Assembly: GCF_000336575.1 (NCBI RefSeq)
Contig: NZ_AOPO01000013.1
Coordinates: forward strand, 62,001-126,000
Direction: 5' to 3'
Origin: Vreelandella titanicae BH1
GTDB taxonomy: Bacteria > Pseudomonadota > Gammaproteobacteria > Pseudomonadales > Halomonadaceae
DNA: 64,000 bases
Position numbers and translations under genes: made by a program. Positions 53,111 to 60,932 of the stretch are shown here, piece after piece (positions within the stretch are counted from its first letter, which is position 1; each line of letters starts with the position of its first letter). Under the pieces are notes generated by a model. The model worked only from the letters and a program-made list of their open reading frames with translations. It searched no databases and was not told the origin of the DNA.

Positions 53111-54487
53111 ATGGCCGTTATAAAAACAAGCCAAGGTAGTGAGTGGTTGCGTCGCGCGATGCGTTGCTTTGATGCGGGTATAGCCACGTTAGTAGCATTG
53201 GCTACTCTTTGGCTGATGCCCGATATCGACCACGATGGCAATGACTACCTTTTCTTGATACTTATTGGCAGTCTATTGCTACCCGCTGTAGGTGAGCTAT
53301 TCGGGCTCTACCAGCCTTGGCGTGGGCGCAGCCTTTACACCATGCTCGGTATTTATCTTGTGACCTGGGTAGCGACTATTGCCCTGCTCAGCCTATTGCT
53401 TGTTGCCATTAAAGGCACACAGAGTTTCTCTCGTTTGTGGATGGGTGTTTCTGCATTATCGGTGCTAGCAGTGGGCAGTGTAATGCGTACGTTGCTGTAC
53501 GGATACTTGAGGCGCCTGCGCGCACAAGGGCATAACTTAAAGCGAGTGCTGTTAATTGGTAAAAAGGATAATATCGCCCTATTAGAAAAAAAAGTCATTG
53601 AAACACCCCATGCGGGGTATGTAGTGGTAGGTCATTATATTGATGAAGACGACACGACTTTTTTTCACAAAATGGCTGCTTTCGCCCAAGAGAACATTTT
53701 TCAGCGCAATTTTGACGAAATATGGATAGGTTACCCCCTGGTTCAAGGTAATCGCGTGCGCCACTTAATGCGCCTGCTTGCCGGTATTCCCTCTAGTATT
53801 CGCTTTTTCCCCGACTTACCTGATATACGCTTGTTGAACCACCGTATTACGCAGGTGGCGGGCCTCTACTCATTAGAACTTAATTACACCCCGCTTAGTG
53901 GCTCCATGCGTTTTATTAAAGCACTGGAAGACCGCGTGCTAGGTCTAGTGCTCTTTGTGCTTTTTAGCCCGATAATGTTAGCAGTTGCAGCGGCAATTCG
54001 TTGGCAAATGGGTGGGCCGGTATTATTCAAGCAAGAGCGGCATGGCCTAGACGGAAAGCGCTTCAAAATTTATAAATTTAGAACCATGCGTCTGCACAAA
54101 AGCGATACAACGCAGCAGGCTACCTACGATGATGACCGTGTAACGCCATTGGGGCGCTTTTTACGACGTACCAGCTTAGATGAGTTTCCCCAGCTTTATA
54201 ACGTACTACAAGGCCGAATGTCGCTTGTTGGCCCAAGGCCCCACGCCATGGATCACAACGACCACTATAAAGACCACATTGATATCTACATGCAGCGTCA
54301 TCGCGTCAAGCCGGGTATGACAGGTTGGGCCCAGGTAAACGGCCTGCGGGGCATCACGGACGACGTCAAGTTGATGGAAAAGAGGGTAGAATACGATATT
54401 TATTATATAGAACGGTGGTCGTTGGGGTTTGATCTCAAAATACTCGCCATGACCATCACGCATGGATTTGTGAATCGACAGCCTTAG
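53111..54487 (+). CDS. Undecaprenyl-phosphate glucose (hexose) phosphotransferase, WcaJ-like
   Basis: 458 residues. Four N-terminal membrane helices, a CoA-binding-like central domain (LKRVLLIGKKDNIALLEKKV), then the bacterial sugar transferase domain after a membrane helix: GGPVLFKQERHGLDGKRFKIYKFRTMR, RRTSLDEFPQLYNVLQGRMSLVGPRPHAMDHN and KPGMTGWAQVNGLRG. It starts glycan repeat-unit synthesis on undecaprenyl phosphate, usually with glucose or galactose-1-phosphate. Ten bases after the TolC gene; first gene of the polysaccharide cluster. Confidence 0.95.
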   Translation: MAVIKTSQGSEWLRRAMRCFDAGIATLVALATLWLMPDIDHDGNDYLFLILIGSLLLPAVGELFGLYQPWRGRSLYTMLGIYLVTWVATIALLSLLLVAIKGTQSFSRLWMGVSALSVLAVGSVMRTLLYGYLRRLRAQGHNLKRVLLIGKKDNIALLEKKVIETPHAGYVVVGHYIDEDDTTFFHKMAAFAQENIFQRNFDEIWIGYPLVQGNRVRHLMRLLAGIPSSIRFFPDLPDIRLLNHRITQVAGLYSLELNYTPLSGSMRFIKALEDRVLGLVLFVLFSPIMLAVAAAIRWQMGGPVLFKQERHGLDGKRFKIYKFRTMRLHKSDTTQQATYDDDRVTPLGRFLRRTSLDEFPQLYNVLQGRMSLVGPRPHAMDHNDHYKDHIDIYMQRHRVKPGMTGWAQVNGLRGITDDVKLMEKRVEYDIYYIERWSLGFDLKILAMTITHGFVNRQP

Positions 54488-54499
54488 AGTAAGCGACCA

Positions 54500-56350
54500 A
54501 TGAAGACGACAGGGACGTGGCGCTGGTGGTACGAAAAGCACGGGGCGATCACGGCAGTTGGTGCTGGCATTCTATCAGCACTTTTAGCTGTTTATTTTTA
54601 CCGTGGCATGCTGGACCCTCGCGATGCTGATTGGCTTTTACACGAAGGTGATTCTTTTCAACATTACATTGGTTGGCAGTTTTTCCGTCAGGAGCCGTGG
54701 GGTTGGCCCCTAGGGGCCGTGAAAACGCTAGCCACTGAACTATCCACAAGTATTGTCTATACTGACTCAATACCGCTTTACGCTATTCCTCTAAAATTGT
54801 TCCACCACTGGCTGCCCGACACTTTTCAATATTTAGGGCTAGCCATTGTCATTAACTATTGTTTGAACGGTTTAGTAGCTTGTCGGTTACTACTGAGCGT
54901 CGGTGTTCCCGCCTATGCAGCGCTAGCTGGCGCATTGCTCATCAGCAGCTTGCCCATCGTTATTTTGCGCGGTATCGGTATTCAAGGCCACGAAGCCTTA
55001 ACTGCGCATTGGATAATTCTAATCGCCATTGAGCTTACGCTGACAACCGAAAAACAACGCCTCAAGGGGGCCGCTTGTTGGCTGTTACTGCTCACAGTGG
55101 CTGTTTTGATGCATTTCTATCTTTTTTTTATGGCAGGCGTGTTTTGGGCGGTTTGGTGGTTATCGATTAGCTATAGGGTGGTGAAAGGGGCGATTGACGC
55201 AAAAAGCAAGCCAGTACGACAGCAAACAATGAGTGTGCTCTACAGCTATCAAGCGTGGTGGCTGATGGGGGTGGCGACACCCTGCATTATCCTCGTTGTG
55301 ATGTGGGGGGCAGGCTACTTTCATTTAGATAGCCAAAGCGCCGCGTCGGGTGGCTACGGCTTTTATTCCGCTGAACTACTGACGTTTTTCAATCCGCGTT
55401 CATCGGCATGGTTTTTTAACGACAATTTTACGTCACTATCAGTGCTTTTTCCCGGCTGGCAGCCCGCTAAAGAAGGTCAATACGAAGGTATGGCCTATGT
55501 TGGCGCAGGTGTTTTGCTGCTGTGGTTAGCGCTGATAGTCAGCACCTGGTTTAATCGCGAGGTAAATCTAGCAAGCGTTAATGCAGTAAATAATGATGGC
55601 TACCATCAAGAAGCGTTAGTTGATCACCGCTGGCTACCAGCTTGGATAGCCTCCGTTGGCCTGTTTGGATTCGCTATGGCTGGAGAAGTATCGATAGGCC
55701 AAGGCAGTATTCCGCTCTACTACGACATGTTGTTTGAGCCGTTCAAAGATTATCTACGGTCAAGCGGTAGAATGGTATGGCCGCTACTTTACTTACTATT
55801 GGTTATTACGTTTATCCAGCTTGCCCAAAATATGAGAGCATGCTGGCTGTTACCGTTGCTGGTTCTAGCCATGGTGGTGCAAAGAGAAGATTTGCGCGAG
55901 CTTTACAGTTTCATGCGCAACAAGGTTAAAAATCAAGTCGAAGCCAGTCGTGTTGACCCCCGTGCTTACGACGTATTGAAGGATGACGAGTTAAGTCAGG
56001 TATGGGCATCACACGACAGCTTGATCGCCTTTCCAGCACATGACCTTGATGCCATTAAACCCTACTTGTGGTTGGCAGCAGAACACCATCTCTCGATCAA
56101 CGTTGCCTACCTTGCCAGGGCAAATCAACAAATCATCGACGCAGCAACACAAACTTATCGCCGCCATTTGGCACAAGGTGAATTGCCCGAAGGGCATGTG
56201 TATTTGATAACCGACCACGAGCTCTCGCAACAAGCGTGTCGATTAGCCAGCTGGGCCTGTGTGACGCATGAAAACGTCACCATTCTATGGCAACCCGTTG
56301 CGGTTTCGTCAGGCCGTTACTCACCGTTGTCATCACAAGCCACCCAATAA
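54500..56350 (+). CDS. DUF6311-type multi-pass membrane protein, candidate GT-C
   Basis: 616 residues, about 11-12 membrane segments, then a C-terminal soluble part of about 130 residues. An early loop with RDADWLLHEGDSFQHYIGWQFFR follows the first helix, similar to the acidic first loop of GT-C glycosyltransferases. It belongs to the unknown family DUF6311 by general resemblance. Followed by GtrB-like and GtrA-like genes, so it may be the serotype-type transferase that uses the sugar-phospholipid made and flipped by them. Assignment inferred from context. Confidence 0.75.
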   Translation: MKTTGTWRWWYEKHGAITAVGAGILSALLAVYFYRGMLDPRDADWLLHEGDSFQHYIGWQFFRQEPWGWPLGAVKTLATELSTSIVYTDSIPLYAIPLKLFHHWLPDTFQYLGLAIVINYCLNGLVACRLLLSVGVPAYAALAGALLISSLPIVILRGIGIQGHEALTAHWIILIAIELTLTTEKQRLKGAACWLLLLTVAVLMHFYLFFMAGVFWAVWWLSISYRVVKGAIDAKSKPVRQQTMSVLYSYQAWWLMGVATPCIILVVMWGAGYFHLDSQSAASGGYGFYSAELLTFFNPRSSAWFFNDNFTSLSVLFPGWQPAKEGQYEGMAYVGAGVLLLWLALIVSTWFNREVNLASVNAVNNDGYHQEALVDHRWLPAWIASVGLFGFAMAGEVSIGQGSIPLYYDMLFEPFKDYLRSSGRMVWPLLYLLLVITFIQLAQNMRACWLLPLLVLAMVVQREDLRELYSFMRNKVKNQVEASRVDPRAYDVLKDDELSQVWASHDSLIAFPAHDLDAIKPYLWLAAEHHLSINVAYLARANQQIIDAATQTYRRHLAQGELPEGHVYLITDHELSQQACRLASWACVTHENVTILWQPVAVSSGRYSPLSSQATQ

Positions 56351-56358
56351 AGGTTCGC

Positions 56359-57318
56359 ATGGACGTTAATACTCCCCCTCTCATTACGCTTGTCGTTCCA
56401 GTGTTTAACGAGGTCGATACCGTAACGACCTTTGTTCAACGAGTGCACAGCGTGCTGGCCGACGCTCCGTGGCAGTGGCGTATTTTGATGGTTGATGACG
56501 GTTCAACAGATGGAACCCAGCGCGAGATAAAACGGCTATCTGAATGCTACGAAAGCGTTGGGTTTATTGCGCTAAGCCGCAATTTCGGTAAAGAAGCAGC
56601 GCTCTCGGCTGGCTTGCTCAACGCACATGGCGATGCGGCGGTGCCCATTGATGTGGATCTCCAGGACCCGCCCGAACTCATTCTGGAATTTGTCACGATT
56701 TGGCAGCAGCAGCGTGTCGATATGGTTTACGGTATTCGCAGCGAGCGCCCTGATGATACGGCCGCTAAGCGCCATTCGGCCAGTGGCTTCTATCGGCTTT
56801 TTAACCGTATTACTGAAACGCCAATCCCTGAAAACGCTGGTGATTTTCGTTTGATTGATCGTCGCATGATCGAAGCCCTGCGCTCAATGCCGGAGCGTAA
56901 CCGCTTCATGAAAGGGCTCTATGCCTGGGTCGGTTATCGAAGTATTGGCGTTCCCTATCGGCGTCCCGCACGGCTGAAGGGAGAATCTAAATTTAATTAT
57001 TGGAGATTATGGAACTTTGCCTTAGATGGCATGTTTAGTTTTAGTACGCTGCCGCTGCGCATATGGTCGTATATTGGCGGGCTCATCGCCTGCTTGGCGT
57101 TTATCTATATTATCATCATCATTAGCCAAGTGTTGTTTCTCGGGCGCGATGCGCCAGGCTATGCATCATTGATGACAGCTGTTTTATTTTTTGGCGGTAT
57201 GCAGCTGCTCTCTATCGGTATTTTAGGTGAATACATCGGCCGTCTTTTTATTGAAAGTAAACAGCGGCCCTTATACATCGTGGCGGACACCAGTGACGAA
57301 TACACCTCCACTCGCTGA
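56359..57318 (+). CDS. GtrB-like polyprenyl-phosphate glycosyltransferase (GT2)
   Basis: 319 residues from ATG 56359, behind AAAGG. GT-A domain ITLVVPVFNEVDTVTTFV, DDGSTDGT, LSRNFGKEAALSAGL and the metal site DVDLQDPPE. Then two C-terminal membrane helices (GGLIACLAFIYIIIIIS, MQLLSIGILGEYIGRLFIESKQRPLY) typical of GtrB and DPM1-type enzymes. It makes undecaprenyl-phosphate glucose or a similar donor. The GtrA-like gene overlaps its 3' end by 26 bases. Confidence 0.93.
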   Translation: MDVNTPPLITLVVPVFNEVDTVTTFVQRVHSVLADAPWQWRILMVDDGSTDGTQREIKRLSECYESVGFIALSRNFGKEAALSAGLLNAHGDAAVPIDVDLQDPPELILEFVTIWQQQRVDMVYGIRSERPDDTAAKRHSASGFYRLFNRITETPIPENAGDFRLIDRRMIEALRSMPERNRFMKGLYAWVGYRSIGVPYRRPARLKGESKFNYWRLWNFALDGMFSFSTLPLRIWSYIGGLIACLAFIYIIIIISQVLFLGRDAPGYASLMTAVLFFGGMQLLSIGILGEYIGRLFIESKQRPLYIVADTSDEYTSTR

Positions 57319-57676
57319 ACTATGGCAGATGCTGCGCTTCGGCCTTATTGGGCTAGCGGCATCAATGACCCATATCCTGGCGGCAGCGTTGATGATAATG
57401 GTATTCCCAGCGCTCCATGAGTTTATCGTCAATGCGCTGGCCTATAGCGTCGCCTTTGGCATCTCATTAGCAGGCCATCAGCGGGTTACTTTTCGTCGCA
57501 GTGCAAGTCTATGGCGCTTTACCGTCATGTCTCTCGCTGGATTTAGTATTAACAACCTAGTGCTAGCGGGTGCCTTAGGGGTGGGGGTAACCGGGCTTTG
57601 GGCCATCGCCACGGCGGTGGTAGTCGCCGCTGTGGCAAGTTACGTGCTAGCACGGTGTTGGGTATTCACCCAGTAA
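57293..57676 (+). CDS. GtrA-family membrane protein
   Basis: 127 residues from GTG 57293 (ATG 57329 is an alternative). Four membrane helices: FGLIGLAASMTHILAAALMIMV, NALAYSVAFGISLAGHQRVTFRR, FTVMSLAGFSINNLVLAGAL, and the C-terminal VVVAAVASYVLARCWVFTQ. GtrA proteins are thought to flip the undecaprenyl-phosphate-linked sugar made by GtrB. It overlaps the GtrB-like gene and stands before manC. Confidence 0.88.
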   Translation: MTNTPPLAELWQMLRFGLIGLAASMTHILAAALMIMVFPALHEFIVNALAYSVAFGISLAGHQRVTFRRSASLWRFTVMSLAGFSINNLVLAGALGVGVTGLWAIATAVVVAAVASYVLARCWVFTQ

Positions 57677-57722
57677 TACCAGCCCCTTTTTGATGTTTGT
57701 AAAATACGTTTTCGAGGAAAAT

Positions 57723-59162
57723 ATGGTTATACCGGTGATTTTATCTGGCGGCTCTGGTTCGCGCCTTTGGCCTGTATCGCGTGAGCATTATCCAAAGCAG
57801 TTTCTGAATTTGCATAAAGACAACGTCAGTTTGCTTCAGGAGGCGGCGCTACGTCTAAAAGGTGTCACCAACGCAGGTGACCCCATCATCGTATGTAACG
57901 AGGAGCACCGTTTTTTAGTTGCTGAGCAAATGCATCAACTCGGCTTTAAGAAGAGCCAAATCATTCTGGAGCCCTGCGGTAGAAACACAGCTCCCGCATT
58001 AGCGCTTGCCGCATTAGCAGTAGCCAAAACCGACCCGGAAGCCGAGTTACTGATAATGCCTGCTGACCATGTCATTAAAGACGTAAAGGCATTTGCTGAC
58101 GCCGTAGAAAAAGGCCGCTTACTGAGTCAGCAAGATAAGTTGGTAACCTTCGGTATTGCGCCAACCTCGCCGCACACAGGCTATGGCTATATAAAACGTG
58201 GGCAGGCGCTGGAGGGAGGTTTTAGCGTTGAGGCCTTTGTCGAAAAACCTGATCTAGGGGTAGCAGAAAGCTACTTAGCCAGCGGCGACTATCTATGGAA
58301 CAGTGGCATCTTCTTGTTCAAGGCTAGCAATTATTTAGCTGCTCTCAAAGCTTATGCCCCCGACATTTTGACCAACTGCCAGGCCGCTTATGAGCAGCGC
58401 TCAGAAGACATGGACTTTCTGCGTGTTGCCGAAGAAGCCTTTGCACAGTGTCGCAGCGAATCCATTGACTATGCTGTAATGGAGCATACTAATCAGGCGG
58501 CCGTTGTGCCCATGTCTCCAGGGTGGAGTGACATAGGCGCCTGGGACGCGCTCCACGAGCTGCGCTCCAGCGAGGATAAAGAGAACGGCAATGCAATACA
58601 TGGTGATGTAATGCTCCATGAAACCAACGACAGCTTGGTATATAGCGAATCTCGCTTAGTGGCGGCAGTGGGGGTTAATAACCTGATTATTGTCGAAACA
58701 GACGACGCAGTGCTGGTAGCCGATCGTCGTCAGGCGCAAAATACCAAATTAATTGTTAATGCCCTTAAGGCAGCGGGACGAAAAGAGTGTCAGTCGCATC
58801 AGCAGGTTTATCGCCCCTGGGGGCATTACCGCACCATGGTGTTAACGGATAGCTTTCAGGTCAAAGAAATTGTCGTTAAACCAGGTGGTCAACTTTCGTT
58901 GCAAATGCACCATCACCGTGCCGAGCACTGGGTTGTGGTTCAAGGCACTGCCCAGGTAACCCAAGGCGAAGGTCATGGGGACGTCTCTAATTTACATAGT
59001 TTCCTGCTTTCCGAAGATGAATCCACCTATATACCATTGGGAACTGTACATCGCCTGGAAAACCCTGGCGTGATTCCTCTCAAACTTATTGAAGTGCAAA
59101 CGGGATCCTACCTTGGGGAAGACGACATTGTGCGTTACAACGACAAGTATGGGCGAGAGTAG
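57723..59162 (+). CDS. manC: Mannose-1-phosphate guanylyltransferase/mannose-6-phosphate isomerase
   Basis: 479 residues from ATG 57723 with GAGGA upstream. Guanylyltransferase domain: LSGGSGSRLWPVSREHYPKQFL (nucleotide binding) and FVEKPDLGVAESYL. Isomerase cupin domain at the C-terminus: RPWGHYRTMVLTDSFQVKEIVVKPGGQLSLQMHHHRAEHWVVVQG. Makes GDP-mannose, so mannose or a derivative such as fucose or rhamnose is expected in the polymer. The mutase at 39613-41046 could supply mannose-1-phosphate. Confidence 0.96.
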   Translation: MVIPVILSGGSGSRLWPVSREHYPKQFLNLHKDNVSLLQEAALRLKGVTNAGDPIIVCNEEHRFLVAEQMHQLGFKKSQIILEPCGRNTAPALALAALAVAKTDPEAELLIMPADHVIKDVKAFADAVEKGRLLSQQDKLVTFGIAPTSPHTGYGYIKRGQALEGGFSVEAFVEKPDLGVAESYLASGDYLWNSGIFLFKASNYLAALKAYAPDILTNCQAAYEQRSEDMDFLRVAEEAFAQCRSESIDYAVMEHTNQAAVVPMSPGWSDIGAWDALHELRSSEDKENGNAIHGDVMLHETNDSLVYSESRLVAAVGVNNLIIVETDDAVLVADRRQAQNTKLIVNALKAAGRKECQSHQQVYRPWGHYRTMVLTDSFQVKEIVVKPGGQLSLQMHHHRAEHWVVVQGTAQVTQGEGHGDVSNLHSFLLSEDESTYIPLGTVHRLENPGVIPLKLIEVQTGSYLGEDDIVRYNDKYGRE

Positions 59163-59479
59163 AAGGCGGGCGAAAGCATGTTCTTTACACAATCCGTCGG
59201 TGTGTTTGCCAGAACTATCGCAGTTGGAAATGACTTCTCCTGCAGTATTCGATAACGAGCGCTAGGGCAGGTTGAAGCGAAGGTCTTTCGCCCAAGGACG
59301 GTGAAAATAGCGCTCAAGAACGCGTTAACAACGCCCTCAAGGATCTCTGTCCTCAACACAGCGATGTGCAAATCACCAACGGCACTAGCTCTGGTTGTTT
59401 GCCGTATTCACTGGAGCTAGTGCCATGCTTACTTTAAGCTATGGCGCTTTATTCCGTTCGACATGGAAAGCTGTCCATC
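59163..59479. other. Intergenic region with a long hairpin
   Basis: 317 bases between manC and the next glycosyltransferase. A perfect 11-base inverted repeat GGCACTAGCTC / GAGCTAGTGCC spans 59381-59424 with a 22-base loop and no T-tract. No gene is supported. An open stretch at 59310-59400 on the plus strand has no start. The hairpin may influence transcript processing or termination, or be an insertion relic. Confidence 0.5.
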
Positions 59480-60631
59480 ATGCAAGTAGCCCCTACACGT
59501 TTTCGGCACCTTCGCGTCGCCATTGTACATGACTGGTTGGTGGTTAATGGTGGGGCTGAAAAAGTGCTCAAAGGGTTGGCAGAAGTCTTCCCACAAGCTG
59601 AAATATTCACCTTAGTGCATACGCTTGAGCGCGCTAGCATCCCATGGTTAACCCAGCACCGTATTCATACTAGCGGTCTTCAACGTCTACCCTTCATTAG
59701 TCGTTTTTACCGCCATTGTTTACCACTGATGCCCTATGCCATTGAGCAGTTCGACCTGCGCGGCTTTGATCTGGTCATCTCCTCTAGCCACGCAGTGGCA
59801 AAAGGCGTGATCACACATCCTGGTCAAACCCATATCTGCTATTGCCATACGCCGATGCGTTACGCCTGGGATATGAAAGAGGCTTACCTGGAAAATAGCC
59901 ACTTTCGGTTGCCAGGCATGACTGCGTATGTGCGTAAAACGCTTAAGCGCCTGCGCCAATGGGATTACTTTACGTCCACCCAGGTGGATTTCTTTCTAGC
60001 TAACTCCCACAACGTCGCACAGCGTATTGCCAAGTATTACCGCCGCGACGCAGATGTGCTCTACCCACCGGTAGACACCGACAGCTTTACATTACATATC
60101 GGCCAGAGGGAGCCCTACTACCTGGCGGCATCACGGCTTGTGCCTTATAAACGCATGGATTTGATCATACAAGCCTTTGCCCAGGATCCATTAAAACGCC
60201 AACTGAAAGTGGTTGGTGACGGACCTGAGTTTCAGCGCTTAAAACGGCTGGCAGAAGGAAGCCCGCACATTGAGCTTATAGGCTACCTGCAAGGGGAAAA
60301 GCTGCATCAGCTTATGCAACGCGCCCAGGCCTTTGTATTCGCTGCTGATGAGGACTTTGGTATTGTGCCACTGGAAGCTCAAGCCTGCGGTACGCCGGTC
60401 ATTGCTTATGGGCATGGAGGCGCTCTTGAAACTGTCAAAGGTTTGGAGCATCACCAGCAAGCCACCGGTGTTTACTTTACTGAGCAAACTGTAGCGAGCC
60501 TAAGCGCGGCTATCGAGGCATTTGAGGCGCACGAATTCTCGCCGCAGGCTTGCCGCCTCCAAGCTGAGGCATTCAGCAATGCCGTGTTTACCCAGCGTCT
60601 GGAAACACTCGTGAGTGAAAAGCTCAACTAA
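59480..60631 (+). CDS. Glycosyltransferase family 4
   Basis: 383 residues from ATG 59480 (GGAAAG upstream); an ATG 39 bases earlier in the same frame would add 13 residues. GT-B fold: RVAIVHDWLVVNGGAEKVLKGLAEVFPQAEIFTLVH at the N-terminus, then CYCHTPMRYAWD, and the donor domain with YYLAASRLVPYKRMDLIIQAF, VVGDGPEF and AFVFAADEDFGIVPLEAQACGTPVIAYGHGGALETV. Typical of mannosyl- or rhamnosyl-type transferases of O-antigen and capsule clusters (WbaZ-like). Confidence 0.92.
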   Translation: MQVAPTRFRHLRVAIVHDWLVVNGGAEKVLKGLAEVFPQAEIFTLVHTLERASIPWLTQHRIHTSGLQRLPFISRFYRHCLPLMPYAIEQFDLRGFDLVISSSHAVAKGVITHPGQTHICYCHTPMRYAWDMKEAYLENSHFRLPGMTAYVRKTLKRLRQWDYFTSTQVDFFLANSHNVAQRIAKYYRRDADVLYPPVDTDSFTLHIGQREPYYLAASRLVPYKRMDLIIQAFAQDPLKRQLKVVGDGPEFQRLKRLAEGSPHIELIGYLQGEKLHQLMQRAQAFVFAADEDFGIVPLEAQACGTPVIAYGHGGALETVKGLEHHQQATGVYFTEQTVASLSAAIEAFEAHEFSPQACRLQAEAFSNAVFTQRLETLVSEKLN

Positions 60632-60680
60632 ACGTCCAAGAAGTACCGCTGAAACGTACCTTATTACCAAGGAGTGACGT

Positions 60681-60932
60681 GTGATTCAGATTGCCGTCAA
60701 ACGAGTGCTGCGCCCCGTAGTGAAAAAACTGATCAGCTATCCACTAATTAGGCGCTTGGGGCAGCGCATACTTCAGCCCTTTCCAAAGCTAAAAGGCTGG
60801 GTGATTCGTCTAGTCCAGGCAGGTACATTCGGAGGTGGAGTAACGCCAAATCGCACCGAAGGCTATGGAGAACGTCAACAGCGTTTAATGAACGGGTTGG
60901 AACAGCGTAGGAAGCCGCATCTGCATGAATAA
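60681..60932 (+). CDS. Small basic protein preceding the two-domain glycosyltransferase
   Basis: 83 residues, GTG start with AAGGAG 6 bases upstream. Strongly basic amphipathic sequence: VKRVLRPVVKKLISYPLIRRLGQRILQPFPKLKGWVIRLV. No membrane helix; likely membrane-surface helices. Similar short sequences occur as tails or small genes next to exopolysaccharide glycosyltransferases, so it could anchor the enzyme at the membrane. The 3' end overlaps the next gene by 8 bases. Function unknown. Confidence 0.7.
   Translation: MIQIAVKRVLRPVVKKLISYPLIRRLGQRILQPFPKLKGWVIRLVQAGTFGGGVTPNRTEGYGERQQRLMNGLEQRRKPHLHE

Noticed and set aside
59135..59371. 78-codon minus-strand frame after manC
   Set aside because: Overlaps the manC end, no start signal, no family resemblance.
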